From an uncultured Bacteroides sp. (GTDB taxonomy: Bacteria; Bacteroidota; Bacteroidia; Bacteroidales; Bacteroidaceae), in contig NZ_OY762899.1 in assembly GCF_963666545.1 (NCBI RefSeq), positions 620,001 to 684,000 on the forward strand: DNA of 64,000 nucleotides, read 5' to 3'. The notes beneath the pieces are model-generated. The model saw only the letters and a list, made by a program, of their open reading frames with translations. It was not told where the DNA came from and searched no databases. Shown here one piece after another: positions 27,543 to 36,184 of this stretch (the stretch's first letter is position 1; each line of letters starts with the position of its first letter). Both the position numbers and the translations under genes were made by a program.

Positions 27543-27637
27543 ACAAAAGGTAGTTTTTTAGGTATAGGAATAAAGATCGTTTTTAGGTAACAACTTTAAA
27601 AAGGCAATATGGCTATGAAGGCATATTGCCTTTTTTT
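27543..27637 (+). ncRNA. Candidate small RNA of about 95 nt
   Basis: A promoter box (27530-27537) and an intrinsic terminator (27603-27637) bracket a segment with no open frame. It contains TTTTTAGGTA twice, at 27555-27564 and 27580-27589, 25 bases apart. The next gene has its own promoter at 27646-27678, so this is unlikely to be that gene's leader. I do not recognise an RNA family. Boundaries are estimated from the promoter and terminator. Confidence 0.5.
27603..27637 (+). terminator. Intrinsic terminator of the candidate small RNA
   Basis: GGCAATATG (27603-27611) pairs perfectly with CATATTGCC (27622-27630), extended by flanking A/T pairs and followed by seven T residues. Confidence 0.85.
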
Positions 27638-27645
27638 ATTATTTC

Positions 27646-27678
27646 CTTGTGGCATTCAAAATAAATTATTTATATTTG
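27646..27678 (+). promoter_or_regulatory. Promoter of the YiiX-like lipoprotein gene
   Basis: CTTG (27646-27649), 21 bases, TATATTTG (27671-27678). Transcription would start near 27684, only about 24 bases before the TTG start codon. Confidence 0.6.
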
Positions 27679-27707
27679 TCTTTTTCGAAGAATAGCAATT
27701 TAGCACA

Positions 27708-28343
27708 TTGAAAAAGACAACACCAAATCTTGTATTCATACTTATAATTGCTTCCTCCTTACTTTCAGGATGCAATCACAACAACAAAGACGACCATAAG
27801 AACAAGCGCCAATTCCCAGATAGCCTTTTGTGCGAAGGTGACATTGTTTTTCGACGAGGAACAGGATTAATAAGCAAAGTCGTATTAGCAGCTGATAGAA
27901 AGGGAACATATTCGCACATTGGCATTATAGTAATGGATAAGGGGATATGGAAGGTAGTGCATGCTGTACCGGGAGAACCTGATTTTGAAAAAGACCCTGA
28001 CAGAATAAAAATGGAAACTACAGAAGTCTTTTTCAGCGAACAAAGAGCGATATACGGAGCTGTAATGCGAATAAAAGGCGAGCCCCAAAAAAGTATAAAA
28101 GCGGCAAAAAGAGCGATATATTTATTTAGAAAAAGAATTTTATTCGACCATGAGTATAACCTTAACGATTCGTCAAAAATGTACTGTACCGAATTGATCC
28201 ATTATGTATATAAACAAGAAGGCATAGATCTGACGAAAGGAAAATGCAGCAAAATAAATATACCGGGATTTAGTGGAACATATTTGCTACCGGGAGACAT
28301 ACAGCAAAGTGATGAGCTGATTTCAATATTTCATTTTGAATGA
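27708..28343 (+). CDS. YiiX/NlpC-P60-like lipoprotein cysteine hydrolase
   Basis: 211 residues. It starts at TTG (27708): a TAG lies four codons upstream in frame, and the TTG begins a signal peptide with lipobox LLSGC (lipidated C22). The permuted NlpC/P60 fold shows LCEGDIVFRRGTGLISKVV, the catalytic His H70 in GTYSHIGIIV and the catalytic Cys C160 in MYCTELIHYVY. This order (His before Cys) is that of YiiX/YebB-like proteins, thought to cleave amide or thioester bonds; the substrate is unknown. A lipid-anchored envelope protein, probably cotranscribed with the next lipoprotein 29 bases downstream. Confidence 0.85.
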   Translation: MKKTTPNLVFILIIASSLLSGCNHNNKDDHKNKRQFPDSLLCEGDIVFRRGTGLISKVVLAADRKGTYSHIGIIVMDKGIWKVVHAVPGEPDFEKDPDRIKMETTEVFFSEQRAIYGAVMRIKGEPQKSIKAAKRAIYLFRKRILFDHEYNLNDSSKMYCTELIHYVYKQEGIDLTKGKCSKINIPGFSGTYLLPGDIQQSDELISIFHFE

Positions 28344-28372
28344 AAATCTTCATCTATTAACCTATAAAGAAA

Positions 28373-28783
28373 ATGTTTATGAAAAAAGTTATTTATTTAG
28401 GATTGTTTGCCATGACCATGTTCTTGGTAGCAGCTTGTTCAGCCAATTCTCCGGGTACAGCAGCCAAAAAGTATGCCGGCTATATTCAATCGGGAGAATA
28501 TGAAAAATTTGCAGATGCCATTGCGCAAGACGAAAAAGCTAAGCCTGAAGATACGACAAAGAACAAAGAGATGATCGTAGCCCTACTAAAAGAAAAAGGA
28601 TCAAAATCCATAGAAGAAAAGGGAGGAATCAAGAAGATTGAAGTACTATCTGAAACCATAGCATCAGATAAGAAAACGGCTCAAGTTGTGTTGAAACAAA
28701 CGTATGGAAATGGAGATGCAGAAGATACAAATTTTGATATGGTGGAACAAAATGGTACATGGAAAATCGTAATGAAAAAATAG
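28373..28783 (+). CDS. Small DUF4878-like lipoprotein
   Basis: 136 residues (134 if the second ATG at 28379 is used). The lipobox VAAC (FLVAACSANSPG) indicates a lipoprotein. The mature part, with GTAAKKYAGYIQSGEYEKFADAI near the start and NFDMVEQNGTWKIVMKK at the end, resembles the NTF2-like DUF4878 lipoproteins common in Bacteroides, whose function is unknown. It follows the YiiX-like gene by 29 bases. It ends at a hairpin shared with the convergent AraC-type gene. Confidence 0.8.
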   Translation: MFMKKVIYLGLFAMTMFLVAACSANSPGTAAKKYAGYIQSGEYEKFADAIAQDEKAKPEDTTKNKEMIVALLKEKGSKSIEEKGGIKKIEVLSETIASDKKTAQVVLKQTYGNGDAEDTNFDMVEQNGTWKIVMKK

Positions 28784-28794
28784 AATAAACTAAT

Positions 28795-28824
28795 AATATC
28801 GAAGAAACTACCTTCTTCGATATT
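28795..28824. terminator. Hairpin between convergent genes, overlapping the AraC 3' end
   Basis: A perfect 12-bp stem (28795-28806 with 28813-28824) and a 6-base loop. The right arm encodes the last codons of the leftward regulator, whose stop is at 28808-28810. There is no strong T-run, so it is a probable but unproven terminator. Confidence 0.5.
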
Positions 28825-29692
28825 CTTTAGGAGACATACCCGTGTAATGCTTAAAATATTTGCCGAAAAAAGACTGATTCGCAAAATGAAGGTCTTCAGA
28901 TATTTGCTGAATATTCATATCTGATGATTTCAACAATGCTTTTGCTTCAAGAATCACAAAATCATCAATCCACTCGCCGGCAGTTTTACCACTGGCTTCT
29001 TTTACCACCCAAGAAAGATGTTTTGGGGTGAGAAACAGTTTTTTCGCATAATACGTTACACTTCTTTCTGCCTTATATGATAATGTTACTTCATTAAGAA
29101 ACTGTTCGAAAATCTCTTGCTGACGAGTTTGCGGATTACCGGCCAAATTTATATTCGGTACGCAAATGTTATATAAATCATAAAAAAGAGACATCAACAA
29201 CCCTTGAGCTACTTCTTTACGGAATATATTGTTAGTCATCTTCACCTTCTTCCATAAGAACGCATGACACTCAAGCATATTATCGAGTTCTTCCTGGGTA
29301 AGATCAATGCACGGATGCTCCTTTAGATAGAGGAATAAAGGAAGAACAGCTTTAAGACGAGGTAAAATACCATCTAAGAAAGACTGAGAAACAACAATAA
29401 AGACTCCTGAGAAATCAGATGATATGCTCAAACATTCGATTATCTGATCGGGCAAGGTTATGAGCATTTGTCGCGACGAAAGCGTGTAATCTTCTAAGTT
29501 AATTCCTACTCGGCAATTACCGCTCAGACAAACGGCAAAAATAGCCACATCTACTCTAGTAGGATAATCCACCAAAGGAATATCAGTAATATCATTGAAG
29601 ATTGCAAAATCATTATCTATAGAATCCACATTTCGACAAGCGTGAGTAGCAGAGATATCCATCGTCGGTATCGTAGTTATGTCCATTTTCAT
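28808..29692 (-). CDS. AraC-family transcriptional regulator (copy 1 by the efflux operon)
   Basis: 294 residues from the ATG at 29692. A longer frame from 29734 would run through the promoter box at 29711-29704, so it is rejected. The N-terminal part (about 20-160) is a cupin-like sensing region (ISSDFSGVFIVVSQSF). The C-terminal double HTH (about 195-290) ends in LHFANQSFFGKYFKHYTGMSPKEYRR. It is divergent from the RND efflux operon and paralogous to the regulator at its far end; control of the efflux operon is likely but inferred. Confidence 0.9.
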   Translation of the reverse strand: MKMDITTIPTMDISATHACRNVDSIDNDFAIFNDITDIPLVDYPTRVDVAIFAVCLSGNCRVGINLEDYTLSSRQMLITLPDQIIECLSISSDFSGVFIVVSQSFLDGILPRLKAVLPLFLYLKEHPCIDLTQEELDNMLECHAFLWKKVKMTNNIFRKEVAQGLLMSLFYDLYNICVPNINLAGNPQTRQQEIFEQFLNEVTLSYKAERSVTYYAKKLFLTPKHLSWVVKEASGKTAGEWIDDFVILEAKALLKSSDMNIQQISEDLHFANQSFFGKYFKHYTGMSPKEYRRR

Positions 29693-29703
29693 TCTTTTTA
29701 GTG

Positions 29704-29735
29704 CAAACATATACAATCTTTCCGGAGATGCCAAA
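29704..29735 (-). promoter_or_regulatory. Promoter of AraC-type regulator copy 1
   Basis: On the minus strand, TTTG (29735-29732), exactly 20 bases, TATGTTTG (29711-29704): a full consensus match. The -7 box is 11 bases before the chosen start codon, so the leader is very short. Confidence 0.65.
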
Positions 29736-29825
29736 TATCAACGCCTATAAAACAGACAAAAAGAACAATTATAATGGAAGCAGGAACTTTTTTGAAGGAA
29801 GAAAAGCCACCATCTTTGCACCGCT

Positions 29826-29833
29826 TATCTTTG
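29826..29833 (+). promoter_or_regulatory. -7 promoter box of the efflux operon
   Basis: TATCTTTG, a perfect TANNTTTG box 25 bases before the adaptor gene. The -33 position lacks TTTG, which fits an activator-dependent promoter. Confidence 0.5.
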
Positions 29834-29858
29834 TATAAATCATTAATAATAAATAGGT

Positions 29859-30884
29859 ATGAGATTTTCAGCTTATGCATACATGTTAGTATGTGTCATT
29901 CTGTTTTCAAATTGTACAGGTAAAAGAGACGAATCTGAAGCAGACAAAGTAATCACAGTAAAAGTTGCAAAAGTAACCACAACAGCCACACGAAATGGAA
30001 AGAATTATGTAGGAACTGTAGAAGCAAATTCTTCATCATCTCTAAGCTTTCAGGTAATGGGCAATGTGAGCAAGGTTTTAGTAAGCGAAGGTGAAAGAGT
30101 GAGTAAAGGAAAACTTCTCGCCACACTAGATCGGGCAACTCTGCAAAACACGTATAATGCAGCATTGTCGACACTAAAACAAGCTCAAGATGCTTATGAT
30201 AGAATGAAAACATTGCGCGAAAGTGGTAGTCTTCCGGAAATAAAATGGGTAGAGGTGGAAAGTAAACTACAACAAGCACAAAGCATGGAGCAGATTGCAC
30301 GAAAAAACAGAAAGGATACCGGACTATATGCACCTTTTAGTGGAGTAATAGCAAAAAAAAGTGTAGAACCGGGAATGAATGTAATGCCGGGAATGGAAGT
30401 GATGCAATTGGCTGACATCAACTATGTAAACATCAAAATAGCCGTACCCGAAAATGAGATCACAAGCATTGAAAAGAAACAAGCAGCAAGCATATCTGTA
30501 GCAGCTTTAGGTAACCAACTCTTTGAAGGAATGGTCTCGGAAAAAGGCATTGCAGCTAACCCATTATCGCACACTTACGAAGTAAAAATCAAGTTGACTA
30601 ATACTCAAGAAAAGCTTATGCCGGGAATGGTATGTAGCGTCACAGTAAGCGGAACGGACAATAAGCCGGAGATAATTATCCCGAATAGTGTCGTACAGTT
30701 GAAACCCGAGGGAACACGTTTTGTATGGCTGGCTAAAAACGAAAAAGCCACGCTCAGAATAATACAAACCGGTGCATTGACACAAAAGGGTATCATTGTT
30801 ACTGGAGGATTGGAAGAAGGAGATTTGGTTATCATGGAAGGAAACCAAAAAGTAAGTGAAGGAACAAAGATTGTAGTAAGATGA
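29859..30884 (+). CDS. RND efflux periplasmic adaptor lipoprotein
   Basis: 341 residues. Lipobox LFSNC gives lipidated C19. The barrel-sandwich/lipoyl halves (SSSLSFQVMGNVSKVLVSEGERVSKG, then GLYAPFSGVIAKKSVEPGMNV) flank a helical hairpin (about 90-150). A beta-barrel and membrane-proximal domain follow (LEEGDLVIMEGNQKV). As a membrane-fusion protein it links the inner-membrane RND pump to the outer-membrane channel. The stop overlaps the pump start by four bases (30881-30884), implying translational coupling. Confidence 0.94.
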   Translation: MRFSAYAYMLVCVILFSNCTGKRDESEADKVITVKVAKVTTTATRNGKNYVGTVEANSSSSLSFQVMGNVSKVLVSEGERVSKGKLLATLDRATLQNTYNAALSTLKQAQDAYDRMKTLRESGSLPEIKWVEVESKLQQAQSMEQIARKNRKDTGLYAPFSGVIAKKSVEPGMNVMPGMEVMQLADINYVNIKIAVPENEITSIEKKQAASISVAALGNQLFEGMVSEKGIAANPLSHTYEVKIKLTNTQEKLMPGMVCSVTVSGTDNKPEIIIPNSVVQLKPEGTRFVWLAKNEKATLRIIQTGALTQKGIIVTGGLEEGDLVIMEGNQKVSEGTKIVVR

Positions 30885-33800
30885 AAAAGAAAGCGGGATT
30901 TATAGAATTGGCAATGAGATATAGACAAATCGTCATTCTCATCACTTCCTTATTAGCGCTTTTCGGTATATATGGGCTATATATGATGCCTAAACAGGAA
31001 TTTCCCACATTTACTGTACGACAAGGATTGGTGATAGGTGTTTATCCGGGAGCTACATCGGATGAGGTGGAAGAACAATTAGCCAAGCCATTAGAAAACT
31101 TTATTTTTAGCTACAAAGAGGTTAAGAAGAAGAAAACTTACTCACAAAGCCGGGACGGGATAGTCTTTATTAATGTAGAGTTGAATGACAATGTGAAGAA
31201 CAAGGATGAATTTTGGTCCAAATTCAAACATGGACTGACCCTGTTCAAAAGTCAGTTACCTTCAGGAGTAGTGGCTTTGCAGGCTAACGATGATTTTGGA
31301 GATACATCGGCTATGTTGATCACATTGGAGTCGGAAGATAAAACCTACAGGGAATTAGAAAAATATCTGGAAGGCCTTGAAAGCAGACTAAGAAGAATAG
31401 ACGCAGTGTCAAACCTACGTCGCTATGGTTTGCAAAATGAACAGATAAGCGTCTATGTGGATCAAAAGAAACTGGCAGCTTACGGCATAGGAAGCACTAC
31501 CCTCAGCCTGAACTTATTCTCACAAGGATTCATCACGATGAGTGGGGCAGTAGATAATTCGCAATTTGTAGCACCTATTCATATTGCAAAATCATATAAC
31601 AGCGAACGAGATGTTGCCGAACAGATCGTTTACTCAGACCTGCAAGGAAATATCATCCGCCTAAAGGACATTGCCCGCATTGTGAAAGAATATCCGGACC
31701 CGGACTCTTACATCAAAAACAATGGAAAGAAATGCATCTTGTTATCCATGGAAATGCGTGAAGGGAACAACATCGTAAAGATGGGCAAGGACGTAAACCA
31801 AGTATTGGATGAATATAAAAAGGAGTTGCCGAATGATGTAAAAATATATAAGATTACTGATCAATCTCAAGTGGTGGGTGACTCTGTTAGTACCTTTTTA
31901 GAGGAACTTCTCATCGCCATCATCGCTGTAATTTTGGTTGTAATGGCTTTGATGCCATTCAGGGTTGCTACCGTAGCTGCTTCAACCATACCTATTTCTA
32001 TCTTCATCTCACTAGGATTGTTCTATGCATTCGGCATCGAGCTCAATACAGTCACATTGGCTGCGCTAATCGTAACGCTGGGTATGATTGTGGACAATTC
32101 CATCGTTATCATCGATTCGTATCTGGAAAAAATTGGTGAAGGAGTCTCTCGCTGGCATGCAGCCATAGCAAGTGCCAGAGAATTTCTCAAGCCTATATTT
32201 TCGGCTACACTAGCCATCAGTATCACGTTCTTTCCATTTTTGTTTACCACAACGGGCATGTACAATGATTTCTTGAAATCGTTTCCATGGGCCATCAGCA
32301 TTATTTTGATTGTATCTCTACTAGTAGCTGTATTGCTAGTGCCATTTATGCAGTATTTTTTCATCCGAAAAGGCCTCAAGCCTCAGGGAAAAAAGAAGAA
32401 AAACAACTTTCTCGACTTGATGCAAAAAGAATATGAAAAATTGCTTGACTTCTGCTTTATATGGCCTAAAACAACATTGGCTGTTGGAGTGGGAACCATA
32501 TTAATGGGAGTCTTACTGTTTGCCAATCTGCCTCAACGCCTTATGCCTATCGCAGAGCGTAATCAATTTGCTATAGAGTTTTATCTACCCAAAGGAGCAG
32601 CCATCGAACAAACAGCCGCTGTGGCAGACAGCATGGAGCATATTTTGAAACAAGATAAGCGAGTGGTTTCCGTAACTTCTTTTATCGGAACTAGTTCGCC
32701 AAGGTTTCACACCACCTATGCTCCCCAATTACCGGGAAGTAATTATGCTCAATTTATAGTAAACACGTTGGATAACAAAACTACAGCAGAATTATTAGAT
32801 AAATATAGCGCAAAATACTCAAACTATTTTCCTAATGCACGACTGCGATTTAAACAGATGGAATACTCTGATGCTACCTTCCCTATCGAAATCCGTGTCA
32901 GTGGAGATAGCATCAAGGACTTGAAACAAGCGGCCGATTCGTTGCTAAAACACTTACGAAAAATGGATGAATTAACGCTGGTACGTACCAACTACGATGA
33001 ACAACTTCCGGGTGTAAGCATTAAGCTGAATGACGACGAAGCAACCCGACTGGGAATAAGCAGAACTGCCGTTTCCATGAATATGGCAATGCGTTTTGGC
33101 AATGGAATTCCGCTAACAACGGTATGGGAAAAAGATTATCCCGTAAGTGTAGTTCTAAAGTCGGACAGAGGAGGCAAAGAAGCAGACTTTGAAGATATAC
33201 CAAATGAATATCTACCGGCATGGGGAGGCGGAGTTTCCGTCCCGTTAAGACAAGTAGCTACTACAGAAGGTGATTGGAACGAAGGACAAATTGTAAGACG
33301 GAATGGAGTACGCACCATTTCTGTGATCGCTGACGTAAAGCGAAATGTAAATGTGACTGCTACCACTGCAAAACTAAAAACAATCACGAGTAAGGTCACT
33401 CTGCCTAAAGGAGTTACGTTATCTTATGGAGGAGCTGAAGAATCAGACAATGAAACTTTACCTCAGATCATTGCAGCTTTGCTCGTTGCAGTTGTCATCA
33501 TATTCTTCATTTTGCTGTTTCATTTTCGAAAAATAAACATGGCGTTACTTATTTTGGGATCAACCACGTTGAGTTTGCTGGGTGCGGCCCTAGGTGTTTG
33601 GGTATTGGGATTGGAGGTAAGCATGACTGCCATCTTAGGTATTGTAAGTTTGATGGGTATCCTTGTGCGAAACGGTATCATCATGCTCGACTATGCAGAA
33701 GAACTACGCAGAGAACAAAATCTTAGCGTCCGCGAAGCAGCTTTACACTCGGGAAAAAGAAGAATGCGCCCTATCTTCCTCACCTCTGCTGCTGCATCAA

Positions 33801-33973
33801 TGGGGGTTATTCCTATGATTTTAGGCAAAAGTGCTTTGTGGGCTCCTATGGGAACTGTCATATTCTTCGGCACCCTAATGTCAATGGTATTAGTGGTTAC
33901 GGTACTACCAGTAGCTTATTGGACCATCTTTCAGAGCAGCGATCGAAAGAAGTTCAAAACATCTATGCAATAA
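30881..33973 (+). CDS. RND-family efflux transporter
   Basis: 1030 residues, 12 membrane segments in the usual RND layout with two large periplasmic loops. The N-terminus MPKQEFPTFTVRQGLVIGVYPGATSDEVEEQ is RND-typical. The proton-relay helix reads TLGMIVDNSIVIIDSY with D405, where AcrB-type pumps have two adjacent aspartates and this has Asp-Asn. The C-terminal half has GIVSLMGILVRNGIIMLDYAEE. It exports small molecules using proton motive force; no substrate can be read. Middle gene of adaptor-pump-channel, 20 bases before the channel gene. Confidence 0.95.
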   Translation: MKKKAGFIELAMRYRQIVILITSLLALFGIYGLYMMPKQEFPTFTVRQGLVIGVYPGATSDEVEEQLAKPLENFIFSYKEVKKKKTYSQSRDGIVFINVELNDNVKNKDEFWSKFKHGLTLFKSQLPSGVVALQANDDFGDTSAMLITLESEDKTYRELEKYLEGLESRLRRIDAVSNLRRYGLQNEQISVYVDQKKLAAYGIGSTTLSLNLFSQGFITMSGAVDNSQFVAPIHIAKSYNSERDVAEQIVYSDLQGNIIRLKDIARIVKEYPDPDSYIKNNGKKCILLSMEMREGNNIVKMGKDVNQVLDEYKKELPNDVKIYKITDQSQVVGDSVSTFLEELLIAIIAVILVVMALMPFRVATVAASTIPISIFISLGLFYAFGIELNTVTLAALIVTLGMIVDNSIVIIDSYLEKIGEGVSRWHAAIASAREFLKPIFSATLAISITFFPFLFTTTGMYNDFLKSFPWAISIILIVSLLVAVLLVPFMQYFFIRKGLKPQGKKKKNNFLDLMQKEYEKLLDFCFIWPKTTLAVGVGTILMGVLLFANLPQRLMPIAERNQFAIEFYLPKGAAIEQTAAVADSMEHILKQDKRVVSVTSFIGTSSPRFHTTYAPQLPGSNYAQFIVNTLDNKTTAELLDKYSAKYSNYFPNARLRFKQMEYSDATFPIEIRVSGDSIKDLKQAADSLLKHLRKMDELTLVRTNYDEQLPGVSIKLNDDEATRLGISRTAVSMNMAMRFGNGIPLTTVWEKDYPVSVVLKSDRGGKEADFEDIPNEYLPAWGGGVSVPLRQVATTEGDWNEGQIVRRNGVRTISVIADVKRNVNVTATTAKLKTITSKVTLPKGVTLSYGGAEESDNETLPQIIAALLVAVVIIFFILLFHFRKINMALLILGSTTLSLLGAALGVWVLGLEVSMTAILGIVSLMGILVRNGIIMLDYAEELRREQNLSVREAALHSGKRRMRPIFLTSAAASMGVIPMILGKSALWAPMGTVIFFGTLMSMVLVVTVLPVAYWTIFQSSDRKKFKTSMQ

Positions 33974-33993
33974 TTACTCATAAATAGATAGAA

Positions 33994-35265
33994 ATGAAAA
34001 ATAAAATCATCCTGATTATGTTCATGGGAATATATAGTTTTACGCTAGCTGCTCAACAAAGATACACGTTAGAGCAGTGTCGCAAGCTAGCCATGGAAAA
34101 CAATATAAGAATAAAAAATGCACGCTTGGAAATAAAAAGCGCACGTCAAACACAGAAGGAAGCATTAACGAGTTTCTTTCCTAAAGTAAGTGCGTCGGGA
34201 AACTGGTTTAATGCCAATAAGGGGTTATTGGATATGCAGCTAGCTCCCGGAATGGAAATATCAATGATAAAGAATGGTGTCTTGGGTGGTGTTACCGCCA
34301 CTCAGCCAATTTTTGCCGGTGGACAGATTGTGAATAGCAACAAATTGGCTAAATTAGGTGTAGAAGTAAGTGGTTATCAAATGGAACAATCTGAAAAGGA
34401 AGTTCTACTCACTACAGAACAATACTATCGCCAGATAATCTCTTTGCAAGAAAAGTTGAAAACGATTGAAATAGTAGAGCAGTTAGTTAACAATTTATAT
34501 AAGGATGTAGAGACAGCCGTAAAGGCAGGAGTAAGCAATAGAAACGACTTATTACAAGTGCAACTAAAAAGGAACAGTGTAGCTAGTAATAGGTTGCAAG
34601 TAGAGAACGGACTTAGCGTCAGTAAAATGCTGTTAAGTCAATACATTGGTTTGGAACAAGACAGTTTCAGCATCGAAGCAACTGCTTTTGATGAACTGTC
34701 TTCCCCCGAGAAATACAAAACCGACCATCATTCTGCCTTGCTAAAGACACCCGAATATCAACTGCTGAATAAAAATGTAGAAGCAAATCATTTGCAGAAG
34801 AAAATAGCCACAGGGAAATATATGCCCACCGTAGGCATAGGGGCCGGATATATGTATGACAATCTAATGGATAAAGATCATCCATTTGGCATAATTTTCA
34901 CCAGCGTTTCCATTCCTATATCAGATTGGTGGGGTGGTTCTCATGCCATCAAGAAACAGAATCTACAGACTATGATTGCCGAAAATAATCGAAAAGATTC
35001 ATCCGATCTACTGATTATTCAGATGCAGAAGTTATGGAATGATCTGAGCGAGTCATACAAACAAGTGAAATTAGCGGAAGAGTCTGTTGCAACAGCCACT
35101 GAAAACGTTCGGCTGAACACGGATTACTACAAAGCCGGCACAGTGACTTTAAGTGACTTATTGGATTCGCAAATGCTACTACAAAAAAGCAGGGACCAAT
35201 ACACTGATGCTTATATGCAACATCTAGTAAAACAAACGCAATACCTGCAAGCAACTGGGCGCTAA
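33994..35265 (+). CDS. TolC-like outer-membrane efflux channel
   Basis: 423 residues with a signal peptide (cleavage near YSFTLAAQ). Two OEP repeats: YTLEQCRKLAMENNIRIKNA begins the first, and the second half includes NVRLNTDYYKAGTVTLSDLLDSQ, the typical TolC-family turn. It would trimerise in the outer membrane and complete the tripartite pump. Last gene of the efflux operon, convergent with the second AraC regulator 31 bases away. Confidence 0.93.
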   Translation: MKNKIILIMFMGIYSFTLAAQQRYTLEQCRKLAMENNIRIKNARLEIKSARQTQKEALTSFFPKVSASGNWFNANKGLLDMQLAPGMEISMIKNGVLGGVTATQPIFAGGQIVNSNKLAKLGVEVSGYQMEQSEKEVLLTTEQYYRQIISLQEKLKTIEIVEQLVNNLYKDVETAVKAGVSNRNDLLQVQLKRNSVASNRLQVENGLSVSKMLLSQYIGLEQDSFSIEATAFDELSSPEKYKTDHHSALLKTPEYQLLNKNVEANHLQKKIATGKYMPTVGIGAGYMYDNLMDKDHPFGIIFTSVSIPISDWWGGSHAIKKQNLQTMIAENNRKDSSDLLIIQMQKLWNDLSESYKQVKLAEESVATATENVRLNTDYYKAGTVTLSDLLDSQMLLQKSRDQYTDAYMQHLVKQTQYLQATGR

Positions 35266-35296
35266 AGGGATAAAAGCAGCACAAGAGTGGCGGATA

Positions 35297-36184
35297 CTAT
35301 TCAATACATCCGTCACACTTACGATATTCTTTGGGAGATAACTCTGTGTGATGTTTAAAGTATTTGCCAAAAAATGATTGATTAGCAAAATGAAGTTCTT
35401 CGGCTATTTCCTGAATGCTTTTTCCCGTAGATTTGAGTAAAGCTTTTGCTTCAAGAATAACAAAATCATCAATCCACTCGCCGGCAGTTTTACCACTCAC
35501 CTCTTTCACCACCCTTGAAAGATATTTAGGAGTAAGGAACAACTTATTGGCATAGTAGATCACATTTCTCTCTTTACGAAACGTACTATTCAACAGATGG
35601 AGAAATTGCTCGAAAAGTTCTTCTTTACGACTTTCATGAACCACCACCTGAGGCATTTGCTTTCTATAAATGTTATATATATCATAAAATAAAGCTAGAA
35701 CCAATCCATGAGCTATTTCCTTACGGCAGTGATTGTCATTTTGTATTGCTTTTTTAAGCAGAAAAGTATAATAATCCAGAATACATTTCTGATCTTCTTC
35801 GTCAATGCTGATGCAGGGCTGATCTTTTAAATAAAAGATGAATGGTAGCAAACCTTTCAATTTTGGAAAGATATTATCGATAAAGTTCTTAGACATCAAA
35901 ATAAAAATGCCCGAGAAATCGGAACTAATCTCGATGCTCTGCAAAATCTGTTCGGGCATAATGAGCATCAGAGAGCCAGAGGAGAGTTGCTGCTTTTTCA
36001 AATTTATCTCCAATTGCCACTTGCCTTGCAAGCAAAGTACCATTACGGCAGCCTCCAGTCTTTCCGGATAACTATACAATGGAAAGTCTTTCACATCATC
36101 GAAGAGGGCAAAGTCATCATCAATAGAATGGTTATTTAGAGAAGCTGCTACCGTCAAAAAATTCAGATGTGCTATCTTTGGCAT
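35297..36184 (-). CDS. AraC-family transcriptional regulator (copy 2 by the efflux operon)
   Basis: 295 residues. The N-terminal sensing region (ISSDFSGIFILMSKNF) and C-terminal double HTH (LHFANQSFFGKYFKHHTELSPKEYRK) are clearly paralogous to the regulator at 28808-29692; the last third is nearly identical and the rest more diverged. Its start overlaps the 3' end of the free-Met sulfoxide reductase gene by 13 bases, so it is probably read as the second gene of that leftward pair. It is convergent with the efflux channel gene. Its target is inferred to be the efflux operon or a related one. Confidence 0.88.
   Translation of the reverse strand: MPKIAHLNFLTVAASLNNHSIDDDFALFDDVKDFPLYSYPERLEAAVMVLCLQGKWQLEINLKKQQLSSGSLMLIMPEQILQSIEISSDFSGIFILMSKNFIDNIFPKLKGLLPFIFYLKDQPCISIDEEDQKCILDYYTFLLKKAIQNDNHCRKEIAHGLVLALFYDIYNIYRKQMPQVVVHESRKEELFEQFLHLLNSTFRKERNVIYYANKLFLTPKYLSRVVKEVSGKTAGEWIDDFVILEAKALLKSTGKSIQEIAEELHFANQSFFGKYFKHHTELSPKEYRKCDGCIE

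Noticed and set aside
29693-29734. Longer N-terminus for AraC regulator copy 1
   Set aside because: The extension covers a full consensus promoter, and the paralogue aligns from the shorter start.
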